The notes under the pieces are model-generated. The model was not told the origin of the DNA. It did no database searches and was given only the letters and a program-made list of their open reading frames with translations. 64,000 nucleotides of DNA. Origin: Brachycybe producta (lineage: Eukaryota > Arthropoda > Diplopoda > Playtdesmida > Andrognathidae). This document shows, piece by piece, positions 13,451 to 27,633 of this stretch; the first letter of the stretch is position 1, and every line of letters starts with the position of its first letter. Where the stretch lies: NCBI GenBank assembly GCA_036925085.1, contig JAUPFP010000013.1:2622155-2686154 (forward strand), in the 5' to 3' direction. The position numbers were made by a program, and so were the translations under genes.

Positions 13451-14828
13451 AGCTGTTCAAATTTTACTAACTCAAAATTTACATGTCACAATTACGTAAG
13501 CCTTTCGAAGGCCCTTCAATTTTGTGAGGTTCCCGAGGGCTTCACACTTTCGAGAGGCTTCCCAGTTTCCGAGACCTTCCAGTTTAGAGTGGCTTTTGGG
13601 GACCTCGTAGTTTCGCGAACATCCTAGGTAGCATTTTTCACAATTTCGAGAGGCTCCTGTCCATTTTTTTAAACGTATATTTATTATGTCGTTAATAACT
13701 GGCTTAAATTACCAAAGTGTAGGTGATTTACTTTTCAAAATACATATTCTTAAACAAAACGCATAAAAGTGAATGTTAGGCTTATCAGTGCAGGTGGCAG
13801 TTGCCACCTTGTCGTCCGAGCCAGTACGTGCCTGATCGGATGGAAAATTTCTGATAATTTATAGTTTTATATACATAGTAGAATTATAAAATTATTACTT
13901 TTTAGTACTATTCTGCTATAATCTACTAAATTCAAGAGTCGTCTAATTAAAAAAAACTTATTAATTGTTAAAAGTTCAATAATCCATAATATCCTGATTT
14001 CAAATGATATCAGACATATATCATAGATCTTATGTGCATAGAAAGAATATAAAAATCACAAATAGAAAAATAAGTTTTATCTAGGTTTAGTTCTTAGTTA
14101 AGCCATCCTTTTCTGCTTCTCCCCCCAACCATTTCTTCATTTAGTTTTTGAAAATTTGTGGTCTTCATCTAAAATCCCAATAACTATTTCATATATAAAG
14201 TATTAGTTCTCGAAGGATTAGAAAAAAAAAGTGTGCCAAATAAGAGCTCAAATAGAAGCACAATAAGCTCTAATATTTCTAAGCCTGGTTGGCTGGCTGG
14301 CTGGCTCACTTGTTCTCCAAAGAGTGTAAGGAAAAAAAAAGTTGCATTTGCAATTTACAGAGTTTATATACTATGTAGCTATAATATTCGTGTTCATGCA
14401 TATTTAATAAACAAAACAACGTTAGATAATTATCTTTTCGAAAATGCATTTTCTTAGATAATCACGAGTTTCTATGCCAAAAGAAAAACATTTTTATAAG
14501 CTTATAATAATAAAAAAAAAATTGGCCATCTGTTATAAGACATATGACCAACCAAAAAAAACCCCTATTTTTTCATAGCCGCCTAAAGTTGTTTTTGAGG
14601 TAAGTCTTAAATAGGTTTAAGAGTCAGTCCCTTATATTATTTTCATCATTGGGCCCTGCAGAAAAAAAATGGCCACATATATTAAAGCACATATAGACTG
14701 AGACATCTAAATATATCATAAAATAACTCTTTTATTTGTTTATCGATCAAGTCATAAGTATGTAATCTATACAGAGTGAAACATAATTTCTACACAACTA
14801 ATGGTTTCAAAGTCCATACAATTTTAAA

Positions 14829-14945
14829 GTGAAAAAAGCCCACCAAGCTCATAAAGCATATAAAGCCCATGAGGTCCACCATGTCTGTGAGACCCGTACA
14901 GCCCACCAGAATCATGATGACCACCAGGCCCACAATGCCCACTGG
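14829..14945. repeat. GCCCAC-rich block, fragment
   Basis: GCCCACCAAGCTCATAAAGC and further 9-mers like those of 26842-27025, without recognisable ends. Confidence 0.5.
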
Positions 14946-17900
14946 CTTTTTTTGAAAAATAAAATGGCTAGCCCACTGGCTTTTTTTTTAAATCAACAAG
15001 TGATATTAGCAAATATTTTCTAATAAATTTCTTAGATAATTTAGATTTTATAATTCGCCAAAAATTACATGTGTTTTTTTCCTGAAATAATTTTTTCGCC
15101 GCACCAAATATGCCTTTTTTATGTTTTAGAATATTATACATTTTTATTATTCATATCAGGTTTAAAGACCTTTATTCTCTTTTTCAATGAAATAAAAATT
15201 TGGAATTATTTACTAGTAAATATTGAAACATAATAATAATAATGTACATGTATATCTGCAATGGCTGAGACCAGACATGATGCGAATTCGTTTCGCGCGG
15301 TTATTCTAGTACCGTAATTCAGAGTGCAATAAGTATTAAAATATACTGTCCTTCTACTAATAAAATTGCATAACCTATTTATGATTCCTATTTTTAAAAT
15401 TCGTTTGAAAAATAGCCTACATGCAAATTGCCATAGACCGATTCAAAAACGAACAAAATTGGATTACTAAAAATGATTCCTTTCACTAAAAAATATCCAA
15501 TAAACATTTAAAAACAAATTGAGTGCGTGTTTTAAGACATGATAGATCTACTGATAGAATTATACCACTCCAGTGCAACTCGTATGATTATAATTTTATA
15601 CAGAACCGTAGCTAGAGCAAGGCGAATGGAGGTAACCAGCCTTGAGCGCAAAGTTCAGTTGCTCAGAAATAAAAAGCGTAAAATCACAAGTATGATAATA
15701 CTAAAGGGGCGCCAGTTTTAATCTTGCCTCAGGCGCACACAAAAACTGCAATTTTTTTTTAAGTATAAGTCCATGGCGTTCCAGATAATCTTTTAAAAAT
15801 TAGTTATAAAGTGTAAAAGAATTAAAACTACTAAAAAAAAATTGTTTGCATCAAATTTTTTAAAATTATTCTAAAAAAGAAACACAAATGTGATGTTATA
15901 AACGTGAGTGAATTTTAATTTAATTTATACATTATGCTATCATTTTTTTTCTTTTATTTTTACGAAATATTATGACAGATAAAATTACATTTTTTTCTGG
16001 TTACTACCAAAAATAACTTCTGGCACAGTTTGCATTTTGCAAGCCCTCTCTGTAAATGATTGTACATGTGTAGGAACAGCAGCAAGCTTACCGATTAAGA
16101 TATGTTTCTTATTTATTTTTTTTTGGGGGGGAGGGGAAGAGGTAATATTGAGGCCGACTATATCAAATATACGCATGCGTAGTTTTTTTTTCCATATAGG
16201 CATGAGAAAAGAAACAAAAAAACTTCCATGTTTCTGAAAGAATGCAGTAGTAGATAATATAAGTACATCTTTTATGTACAACCAGGGAAAACGTTTGCAT
16301 TCTATCTCTTTCATATTATTCTGCTCTTTCTTTTCTTATGTTTTGCTTCTTATTCTTCTTCTTCTGCTTCTTTTTCTTCATGTGTTTCTCTCTATCTTTA
16401 CTTGAGTTTTAGAAGAAATGCAAAAAACAAATACCTGACCAAAAAAAAACACTACATCTTGCAAAAACAACAAAATTACATTTCATAAAAGTTGCCATTT
16501 CGTCCAGTCTGGATCTTACTCCTCTCTCCATAAACACAAAAACAAAAAAAAAAAATGCAACTTAATTTCGAAAATTGCCTGCAGATTTATTTATTTTCTT
16601 TCTATTTGCTAGCATTCTTATTCTTGAAAGAATTTTTTCAGTTTTAGATGCAAAATCGAAGAAAGAAACTTGATACTTGAAGTCCAACTTAGAACTTCTC
16701 AATAGAGTTTCAATAGTACTTAAAAAAAATTAGGGGTTTTCTATGATGTAATACTTGCATCGCCCTTTGAAGAAACTTGTGACTTCAAAGGGACTGACTA
16801 AAAAAATTTAGCATTTGTGCCATTGTTATCGAATCTTGAAAACATTTATTATCCCTTTTTTATCAGACAAAATAACACAATTCTTAATTTCTCGATATCA
16901 CAATCTGACATCACAAGCTTCATTTAAGAACGAGGTAAGTATAACCCTGTTCAAAAGGGTTCAAAAGTCAAGTTGCATTCTCGAATCTGGACCAAATAAA
17001 AAAAAAAATACTGCAAAGTATGTATGCACGGTTCGTGTATCATCAAGGGGCAAAAAGTAATTTAAAGCACTAAAGAGCTTAGAAACATTTTTGTTAAAAA
17101 ATTTAACACTTTAAATGTCACTCGAATTTTAAATCTAAGAAACCTAATTTAAAATAAGCCATTTCTATCTCATTATAAAATGTGTTTCTAGCTTTCAATA
17201 TATATATTTTCTTTTCTTTCTTTTTTATATACGCTGAGTGCCTTATTTTTTAAAGTTCCCTTGATGCATTTTTCCCCTTCTTTTTTTTAGTACCCCTTAT
17301 TCTTTTTCCAGTACTTTGTAAGTGATATTTTGCTTAAAGGAGACAGAACCATTGATAAAAAGGCGATTCCTATTATTATATACCACAATAGTACTTTGAA
17401 GAGAATTTAAAACAGGCATAAAGAGCGAAAAGGGTGGGCATCCATGTATATTTAAATTTTCATGCAAATTGTTTAATATAGTCTCCAATGGCGACAATTA
17501 TAATACATACAAACTCTAACAAATTAAATTGCTGCAAAATGAAAACATACTATTCGTTAACATAATATGACTGGTTGAGTCATTTAAATGAGCAACATCA
17601 CTTTTGTTTCAATCACATATATAATGCTTGTCCCTTTTTCTTTGAAATTGCTCAATTGGTTTTTACTGCAGTACGGCATATGTATGAAAAGAACTCCTTA
17701 TTCTGAATTTGAATAATTACTTTGCAAGCAGTCCAAAAGGCCTATGACAGAGAGACAATGTTGTAAAAAAACAACATAAGCAATGACATTGTCAAAGAAA
17801 CAAAGTAAATAATAAAATACCCATTTACCCATGCTTACATATACAACCCAATTGAAATGTAGCATGGCTATGTCTTGTTTGAATTCCATTCTAATGACCC

Positions 17901-18164
17901 CCCCCCCCACAAGATGTATTTTTTCCCATGCACAAAATCATCTGAAAGCAAATTCCACTGTCGAACAACCTGTGGTTACAAATTGCCAATAATACGATTA
18001 ATACATTTTAATAACTCGACCAGCAACCTTGAGTTGACAAATAGTACATAGTTATATCATGAGACTTAGTTAATAAATTATTACATTATTTTTAAAACAA
18101 AAATTTATATATACAGCCAAAGTATTTTAGCATCATTCAAGGGACCGAATATTTTGTGACTTTG

Positions 18165-18560
18165 TATCGTACGTTACCTATTTTCAGCATTTAAAATACA
18201 GATTATTAGTAAATATATTATATTTTATAGTCAATTTTATTTTCTACACGTCCGCCGGTTTCCGTAGACGTTTAATTTTGTCACAATTCTTCTCAAAGGA
18301 GTCCTTTAGTTTTAATATTGCCTTTCAAATTGTATGAACTATTAAGTTTGGTAACTGAAATTCACGACTAACGTCACATTTTTTCTTGCTATTTCTACAA
18401 AAACATTAAAATTCATAGGAATTTTTTCGTTATAGCCGAGGTTGAGTGACGTTATAACCTAGAGAAAAAAATGACATAAAAATCCTTTTCAATTGGTGTC
18501 ATTTTGACATTATAGCCGAGTTGTTATGTTCGAGGTCGCTATATAACCAAGTTTGAACTA
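18165..18560. repeat. Second TATAACG/CCTCGG repeat copy, inverted
   Basis: Shares the interior of the 13141-13450 copy in the opposite orientation and adds TTATAGCCGAGGTTGAGTGA and a terminal stretch like that at 330-460. Confidence 0.6.
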
Positions 18561-18594
18561 TACATGTATGTACATGATACTATATGTTACGGTC

Positions 18595-18725
18595 AATCTG
18601 CAGATTGCCTAGGCAATTTTGGCAGATTCCCTAGGCGATTTTGCAGATTCACTAGCTCACTAGCAGTTTGGTGGTTTTGCAGATTGCCCAGGCAAATCTG
18701 CAGATTGACTGATTCCGCAAATTGA
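18595..18725. repeat. CAGATTGCC palindromic cluster
   Basis: Direct and inverted copies of GCAGATTGCC(T/C)AGGCAA, each itself palindromic around CCTAGG or CCCAGG, spaced over 130 bp. Confidence 0.75.
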
Positions 18726-19431
18726 CAGTAACATAATTTACACATAATGTATATTCGAATGCTTTAAATATTTTGGTCTGCTCCCTATGTTTTTCTTTTG
18801 CCTTTTTTATCTGTTTATATTTATTAGTGAAGATGGAATGCTTCAGCAATCAAACCTTCCCAGAATTCAGCCACATTACAATTATTGTTTATTTTTCTTT
18901 CTTGTTGCTTCTTTCATTTCTGATGAGAAACAACGACAACAAAAAATCTTGCCATAGGTTAACCAAACACAATTTTACATTTCATCCACTTTTAAACAAA
19001 TAAATCTTCATCTAAATAAAAGTAGAGAAAAACGAGTTTTGCATCGAAAAAGCTTCGTGTATATCTAATTTCTAACGAAATGTAATGGTTCTTTTTTGTT
19101 TTTGTCTTTTCTTCACAACAAGTTGGACCAAAAACATTGTCCTAATTTTTTTTTTCGTAACCGTAGCTAAAGACAATTTCATCCAATTTACTCAATGATA
19201 TTATAGTTTCAGTATGTTCTTTTAACAGACAAACAAATTGCTTTTGGCATCCAAATTAAAGAAAGGGTCTAAGAAAAATTACTACTATTTTTCTCTAGTT
19301 CAGCGTCAATTGGAAGTATAACCCTTAATATTTAAGTCAGCATTCATTTGTGTGCACAACCTATTGTCCACTTTAGAATTTCTAACGTTTTTGTAAAGGT
19401 AGATTAATTTAAAAGAACGTTAAGCCTGGAT

Positions 19432-19915
19432 CCCACATGCGCGAAAGAAAGCAGAAAATAGAAATAGAAATAAAAAATCTGACAAAAAAAAATCCTTCCG
19501 CTACATTTCTGTTTCATTTTGAAATCAGCGCTTCTCACATATTATTTAATACAATAAAAATACCTTGAGGTCATTTTTGAGTTTATGGAGAAGGGGAGAA
19601 AAATAGCAGGAAAAGTCATCACACCTGAATTCTGCATCAGAGAACAGAAAAAGTTGAAACAATTTCAGCTTTTTGATGGTGTGTTTTCCATCTGGAACGA
19701 TTTTTTGTTTGGAAAGACGCCAAGGGTTGGAGATAGAGGCTATCAGTGACGTGAAGCTACTAAAAAAAAAAACATTTGTTTATACTTTTTTTTTAGCTAC
19801 CTTCATGTCACTTCTAGCCTCCATCTCCAACCCTTGGCGTCATCCCAGCTGAATATAACCCTTTCTTATGACTAATTTCTGTTAAGCTTTTTTTTCTGCA
19901 TGTGGGATCCAAGCT
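19432..19915. mobile_element. Foldback element with GGATCCCACATGC termini
   Basis: AAGCCTGGATCCCACATGC is mirrored by GCATGTGGGATCCAAGCTT. An internal inverted repeat (AGACGCCAAGGGTTGGAGAT; ATCTCCAACCCTTGGCGT) spans about 19716-19843 around an A/T loop. About 484 bp; no ORF. Confidence 0.8.
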
Positions 19916-21590
19916 TTTCATACAAACAACGATCCGACAAAAACATGTAGAAATTTTAGACCAAAATACTCGTGCCATTAAAGGAATTTCCGTTCTCTCT
20001 CATTTTTACAATCCAAACATGTGTTGTCTACAAATGTCTGTACAGAGTGTTCAAAAGAAAAAAGAAAAAACAAATGACCATTATATTTGATAGCATTGAA
20101 CAACGAACAAATCAATTTCCTACCCTCTAAAAAAACCTCATCTCAAACATGTGAAATCTTAGCTTTGAAACACTTGAAATATCATTTGTAGACACATCTA
20201 TGAAAGATTTTCTTGACTAATGTTTTTTGCAACAGCTGTGACCTTTAGGCTTTAAAGCACAAACCTTTACATATTCTGTGTGTTATTTCCGTATCAAAAA
20301 GAGTACATCAATAAATTTGAATTTCTCACAAATTCACTGATACCAAAATCTTGAACAAATCTGATATTTTCTTTGCATTGTTATGAAAATTTACAAGTGA
20401 AAAACGTTTTTCTTCTATAGCACTTTTTTTTAAGATTTTAAGGCCCAAATTCAAGAAGAAAACTTGGCAATTCAACTTCTCCTTAAATAGTCTGAGCGAA
20501 ATTTTAACATAGAAAAAATCATGTTCACTTGTACTCAGGAAAACATGGTTTATTTATTTTGAAATGAAATTCAAGAGGGTTCAAAAATTGAATTTCAAGT
20601 ATCAGTTTTCTTGCTTTAATTGTAGACTAATACTGTATGTATGGTTTGCCTACCATCAAGGAACAAAAGTATCGCTTTAAGTTTGGCCTATGATTGTCAA
20701 TAAATACACAAAAAAGTAGAAAATAGAGGTAAAACAGTATTTATTTTCCACAATTATCGTATTAAAAATAAACAGAATGAATGGTAATACAAGTGCAATA
20801 ACCGTACCACCCTGCATATGGATTGTATGGATAAGTGATGACAATCTTTAAGGTACAAATTAGAAAAAAATCTTTGCACTTGAACTATCTGAAAAAAAGT
20901 TTCAACCTATAAAATAACATGTTCAACTAAAACAAAAGGTTTTGTGTTCGAACCCTGCTCAGAGTGTTCACGTTGAAATAGAAGTGCTAAATTTCTTTCT
21001 TTAAATGTGGTGGTAAATTTTGCACAAATTCATATTTTTCATTTTCTTTCTAAAGTTATTGTACAGTTGAGTTTATTGTATTCTTTTAATTCTTTTGCTC
21101 TATTAATTTCGTTCATCTTATTCAATAAAAAGTTACAGAAATTCTAGTGCGATATTTGCAAATTTAACGTTAAAAATTGCAATTTTACGAACACTTAGAC
21201 TCGTTTAATAAATAATAAATATGATTATTACTGTATTTTATTATCGAAAAAAATTAATATTTAAATTGTCTTTTTGTTTCGTATTATGCTGATTATAATA
21301 TACCCATATATGGTATAAACGTGATGACCACTTTGGACATAATAAGGGTTGTAGAGTTATAAACATCTTTTAGGTCAAAAAGTCTGCACCTAAAAAAGAG
21401 ATGGAAGACCACAGAAGAAAGCCAAGAACGGTTATAAAAGCAGCCAACCATCAGTTTAATGGTTTTGCATTTAAGCACCTACTGAAAACACCTCATCCAT
21501 AGCTCTCTTCCATATAATACTCTTTCTTTTGTCTTTTTTAACGGTTATCGTCGCCTTTCAAGCCAAATATAGCCTAATATATGGTCCTAC

Positions 21591-21629
<39 letters not shown>

Positions 21630-23334
21630 TGCGTGTGTGTGTGTTACATGGTTTTTGTGTTCATAAGAATCTGCTGAGAATAAAATTAGTTAAGTCTTGA
21701 AGAAAAATTCTTCAGATTAATTCTTCTATTACAATGGGGATAATATTGCTAGCTAGCGTAAAGTGGTATGTTTCTTTTCAAAACGCTCAAGAGACTTAAG
21801 TTAAGAAGACAATGTCGAGAAGAAAGTGGTAGAAAAAAGACAGAAAAAAAGAAAACTGAAGACAAAACTGTTGAAAATAATCTAAGGATCAAAAATAAAA
21901 TAAGATTAAATTAACAAAGAGAAAATGTGAACCAGACTAAAGTGCAAATTTAAACAAAAATGTATAGGCCTATTATATAAAAAAAAATGTTTTCCAAGAA
22001 CACCTTGACTGTAACATCAAATGATCACCAGACAAATGATTACCAAACAATTGATTTTTCTAAAATTAATCTAATTTGGATTTAAGGATAAATGGTAATT
22101 AAAGTACAAATTTGACGACGAAGACAAAAAAAAACCACTATTCGATTTAAAGTGGTTCGCAAGAAAAATTGTTTAAACAAGAGTTTAATTCTCAGGAAAT
22201 TTACATAATCGACTTACACGTTGTTTTTATAGAAAAAAACTTTTTTATTTAAAAAAAAAATTCAAAGTTTGTTAGATAACATGTTAAAATATTTTCATAA
22301 ATATATCTTTAAAAAGAAACTTTTTAGAGTTTTTACGTTAACTTGAAAATTAAACCTTCACTAAAGTTGATCTGCAAAATTAATTTGTACAATTTGACCA
22401 TTTTTTTTAAATGATGCTATACAAATTTCTTTATTAAAATACCGCCGAGAAAATTACAAGTAATTTTATATACAAGTAATAAGTTAATAATCATACACGT
22501 ATATTATTTTAGTTTATATTTATAAAACAAACTTTGACACGTAAAATAATGCTGAACAATCATAAGATGGTTTAGAAGCAACCATTCTTAAGTAATGTAT
22601 GTAAATGAAGAAGAAACAACACAGAATCTGCATTTCAGAAGCAACATTAATAAGAAATTGAAAATATTTCGGAAACTATTATTATAGAAAAGTAAATGAA
22701 TCACTGTCATATTAATTTAATATGATAAATAGTCAAATTGCTACAAAAACATTTCTAAGAACAAGTATGATTTTAAAGAAAAAACTAGTTTTCTAGGACC
22801 TATCAGATACAAGTTAATAATTTTGATAATTTAAAAAAGTGCACAGAAGTTTCAAGCGTGAAACAGCTGCAAATGTGGAAAAATAAATGAATAATGCACT
22901 GTGAGTGTGTGTAATTATTTACGACGAGTTGGAGCGTACCCTCCTCCCTCTATTTTTCTCATGCATGCATGTTTACATTGCTGCTATTAGAATACAAAAG
23001 TACAGTAGTTATTTTGCTATTATTACACACTGACGTAACACTGTTTTAAATGCATACGTTTAATGATTAAGAATTACCACCCTCATATGCATGAGTGAGT
23101 AGTTTTAAGTGCTCCTTCCTCCAATATTACAGCCACACACAACACAACAAAAGGCAACTTCTTAAATATCTTTTAAATTTATACACAGACTATTGAGAAT
23201 AACCCTTAGCCCTTCACCTAGTATTTTATCAATAATATAATTATTATTTTATGTTTAATGTTTATAATTAATCACTTATTTTTTTAAAAATAAAATTATG
23301 GAAATAAATTAAAAATCTGACAAAAATTTGGTTA

Positions 23335-23620
23335 TTCTGTGCTTCACAAGTAACATGAATATGAAACTGAAAGTGTTTTAGAAACTAGAAGGGTAGCTAC
23401 ATCGTTTCAACGAACTGTATTTTAATTTTGGTATCATTTAAAACTAAGTTTTTTAAAGCAAAATATGCTTAGAAGTTTTTTTTCTATAAAAGATTCATTT
23501 TGAAAGATATCGATGTGAAATTATTAATATATAAAATTGATTCAGCTACAGTTCTTGTATTTAATACCCTTTCATTTTCTCCTTATTGTAGAATAACCAG
23601 AGTTTGAAAATCAGTTGTTT
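23335..23620. mobile_element. Foldback MITE family A copy
   Basis: AAACTAGAAGGGTAGCTACA on the left is mirrored by GATTCAGCTACAGTTCTTG on the right. The end AGAATAACCAGAGTTTGAAA is shared with other copies. Confidence 0.65.
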
Positions 23621-24783
23621 ATAAAAAAAAAAAATAAAAAAAAGGTATTACGAAAGAAATAATTTGAGAAAATCTTAGAAAAATCTAATATTTGATCATA
23701 TTAAATTTAACTGCCATAAACATATTAAACACTGTTTATCAACGTGAAATTTCTCTTTGCTAAAAAAAAGGTAAAGACAAATCTTATAATAATTAATAAA
23801 AATAATACTTAAAACTAATAAAGAAATGTTTACAATTTTTTTTAAATGACAAAAAAATCTTTTTTTAACAGTGACATTTTTTAGAATAACTTTTTCCGTT
23901 TTGATACTTGCCAAGAATAATCTAGAAATTACACTTCGTATAAAAAGCTTGGTTTAAAAGATATCAGCATAAAATAACTAAAAACAGTAATTCGTTTACT
24001 TTTCTAGTTTCTATAATGCTTTCAATTTCCCTGCTGATTTTTAATTACAGAATAACCACGTAGTTCTATTGGTATATATGACGTTGAAATAATTCTTTAA
24101 CATTATTTTGAGTTAACTTTATTTCTAAATTCTGCTACTAGCAGACAAATTCTGTTAAATTCTTTATTTGGTTAACATTTTTTATGTTACCCATGTGTAA
24201 ATAAATAAAATAGTTGCAATTCAATTGCTTTTCGGTTCACTGTACAACATTATAATTTTTTTTTTAAATATTGAATGAAATTCATTTCATTTAAGCCACG
24301 TAAAAAAATTAATCGTATCAGAAATACACAATTTACAAGTAAGGCAATAATTATCTCTTATTATCTTTTATATGCTGAATATGAGCGTAACATATAATAT
24401 TAATATTTTATACCTAGGAGGACTACTGTATGTCAAGGTCTTTTTAGATGACGTCCATGTTCATATAGCAAGCATATAATATGCGTATAGATATAATTTA
24501 CAAGTACATTGTCAGTTTTAATTAATCTTTAAGATTCTTCAATGTAAATTATGTTACTATATATACTGTAGTTTGAGTTACTGACGTTACAATTTTTTTT
24601 AACACTTTCTACAATATGTTTCACAACCAACGCCTCGATCTATTACCAAAGTATACGTTGAAGGCACAGACGGTTGAATAACGACAGACAATTGAATATC
24701 TCAGAAACTATAAAGCTGCACAATGAGGGTTATTACACGGTACTACTGTACTTATCCCGATAGAAGTGTTGATATATATATCC

Positions 24784-24851
24784 TCCTACACAGGCTCCAC
24801 ACCAAATGCATGTGGCGATTGAGAATAAAGGGGTGTGAAGCCTGCGTAGGA
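24784..24851. repeat. 68-nt hairpin with 20-bp stem
   Basis: TCCTACACAGGCTCCACACC and GGTGTGAAGCCTGCGTAGGA pair over 20 positions with two A-C mismatches and a loop of about 28 nt. Size and shape fit either a tiny MITE or a pre-miRNA-like hairpin; no conserved microRNA seed was recognised. Confidence 0.6.
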
Positions 24852-26841
24852 CATACTCTATACCGAGACTTTTATTTGAATAACTAGTTCTGTACAATAA
24901 GCCTCATTGAAAACTTAAGAGGTTATCAGTATAACTGAGATTAGGTATTACGCAATACCTGATATAGTCGTTTAACACAATGCGTTTCCTTTTCGTTTAC
25001 ATTGATTCATTTTGCACACAATTAATTATATTTGAAATGTGAAGTGCAATGAGCACTCAAATATACTGTAAGTAGGCTACTGTCCATCAACAAATAAATT
25101 TGCATAATCTAGATAAGATTCCGTCTATTTCGTTTTTAACAAAAGACTGTCAATAACCTACATGCTAATTAGCGATCCACTTTCGTTCGTTTTTAATCTT
25201 CGGAAGAAATTGTTATGCAGGAAAAGAATGCATAACATGGCATTGCTGTAAATCGTAACCAATTTCTTAAGAAGAAAACGAAGATCTGCATTTCAGAAAA
25301 AAGCAACAATCCAACCATCCAAAAATGCAATGTTAATTAATTTTAAAGTGAAGTCACATCACTCAACAATTTGTAGAAAACTTGATATAGTTTTACGAGC
25401 GGTAATGTCAGGGTAGTGCAACAAATTTGTGTGTTTTGTGGAGAGCTAGATTTTATGAAGCAAATGTTATTATTGCATTAAAAATACAGTATAGAAAGGC
25501 TTGTATATAATATACATCTTTTAAGTTTCGGGTCTTTTAGTATGATGGTTTATAAAGTTTTACCCATAAAATATCACTGATCAAGGCAACTAGCATGCAA
25601 ATAGTGGTATGGTGGTAACATTTTCAAGTGTCTCAAGAAAATTTTTCGATTAATGTGAATTCACCTTAAAGGAGCAATAAAACATGGCCAACTTACATAC
25701 AAGGTGTACAGGCTAACATACATGTACATTGTTATAACATTTGCCAAAATATATGCTTAAATAATTGTATAATCGTTGCACAACGAAGATTTTTAAGGTC
25801 TCCTATACATCCTCATCTCCTCGTCTCCTCATACATTACAAAAACCTATATTATTTCTAGAGATCAATTTCATAAAAATACCACAAAACCTTATTTTTTG
25901 TGCTCTTCTAAAAAGGAAATTTCAAAGAAGAAGAAGAAAAAATGCTTTTTATATATCGAGTTGTTCTCTACACAATCAATAATTTTATTTGTACAGAAAA
26001 TATTGATGCTGTCGACAATTGAAATTACTTCAGAGAGTACGTTTCCATAACGATATCGGTTTCTATTCTTATATTCTAAATAAGAGACCTTTAAGTCATG
26101 CACTTTATTTATTCTTTTGTTCATTTTATTTTTCATGATAGAAAGAGTTGTACTTAGTTACTATCATCGTCCAAGCAGAAATTATTTCAAATGGACCTAA
26201 ATCCAATTTTTATGGTAAATGAGGGATTATTATTATTATTATTATTAGTATATTACAGTAATAAAGTGTTGGTCTATAAGAATCTAAAATCGATTCCTCT
26301 ATTAAGACTCATTTTTATTACCTAAACGTATACAATAACATTTAATTATAAATGTATATAACAAAATTGTTGACTGTAAACAAATAGGTTTCGAAATAAC
26401 ATCCTAATTACATAAAACATAAAAGATAATTTTCATAATTGAAATCCATATGGGTTGCAAAACATATTCTCCATTTTTAAGAAAAACAAAACAAAACTAA
26501 AATGGTTAAAATGCTAATAAACTCATATGATTACACCATATTTAACGTACAGTGGATATCAAGTCCATTGGGATAACTTGGAATTTGATAGAAAAAAAAT
26601 ATTATAAAACGTACAAATGCTAAAAATTTAATTTAAAACAAAATTTTATAAATTCTATTTGGTTAAAAGTCTCGAAAGAAATGGTAACGTAAGAGTAAAA
26701 TTAAATTAAATGATGGTTCGAGATTAAGATAATAGTTTTGTTATATTAATATTAAGGCATAACATAATATACATACTTGGTGACGCAAGTAAAACGAGTC
26801 ATGTTTAAAGATAAATATATCAAGAAACTGGTCATTTGTAC

Positions 26842-27025
26842 TAGAGACCTACATTGAGTAAAAATTTGAAGCCCAGCCCATGAGACTTTATGCTGGGCCT
26901 AGCCCACCAGGCCCATAAAGTCCACAACGCCGACGAAGCCCACCAGGCCCACAAAGCTCACCAAGCTGACAAAGCCCACCAGGCCCACAAAGCCCACCGG
27001 CCCATGAGCTTTATGTAGGTCTCTA
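26842..27025. mobile_element. hAT-like MITE with GCCCAC-rich body, 8-bp TSD
   Basis: TAGAGACCTACAT and the inverse ATGTAGGTCTCTA bound the 184-bp element. ATTTGTAC occurs on both sides (26834-26841, 27026-27033) as an exact 8-bp target duplication. The TAGAG start and 8-bp duplication fit the hAT superfamily. The body consists of GCCCACCAG/GCCCACAAA-type 9-mers. Confidence 0.8.
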
Positions 27026-27501
27026 ATTTGTACCACAGGTTATTTGACTTAGAAACTAAAATCAACTGCATAACGCCATATTGAGATACTGCCTGGTTTT
27101 AACAATGCATTATGAATGCTGCATTTCGGCTGTTTTCCCTCCACCACAGGCCATCATTGTTGCTTTCAGAGTACTTTTAACAAATTCAAATTATAAAAGC
27201 TAAACATTTGAAATTTAAGATATACGCAAATAATATAGAATAAAATAAATTGGTAAAGAATTAACAATTGTAGAAAATAACGTTTCAAATAGCCGTTTTC
27301 CTGAAGTATAAGTGCTCTGTAATTATCATAGTTTAAATCATCATAGTTAAATACATTTCTAAAATGTCTCGTCTAAGTGAGTTTTGCATCCAAGAAACCT
27401 ATTAATTACGAAACGCAAGAAACGATTTTTAGGCCCTTCGCATACATATATCACGAGTAGTTTATCAAGTCAAAAACGGCTACAGGAGGTAGGGTAGTGG
27501 T

Positions 27502-27633
27502 CAGGCCCGGACTGGCCCGGCCGGCGGTCAATTGGGGGCAAAAGAAAATGAGGCCAAAAATAAATAAATTAAAAAAATGGGGCCAACACAATTTCATAGC
27601 CGGTGGGGCCAACCACTAGCCAGTCCGGCCCTG
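27502..27633. mobile_element. 132-bp hAT-like MITE
   Basis: TIRs CAGGCCCGGACTGGC and GCCAGTCCGGCCCTG (14 of 15 match) and an exact 8-bp duplication GTAGTGGT (27494-27501, 27634-27641). CAGGG start plus 8-bp duplication is diagnostic of hAT. The body is AT-rich with GGGGCCAA motifs; no ORF. Confidence 0.9.
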
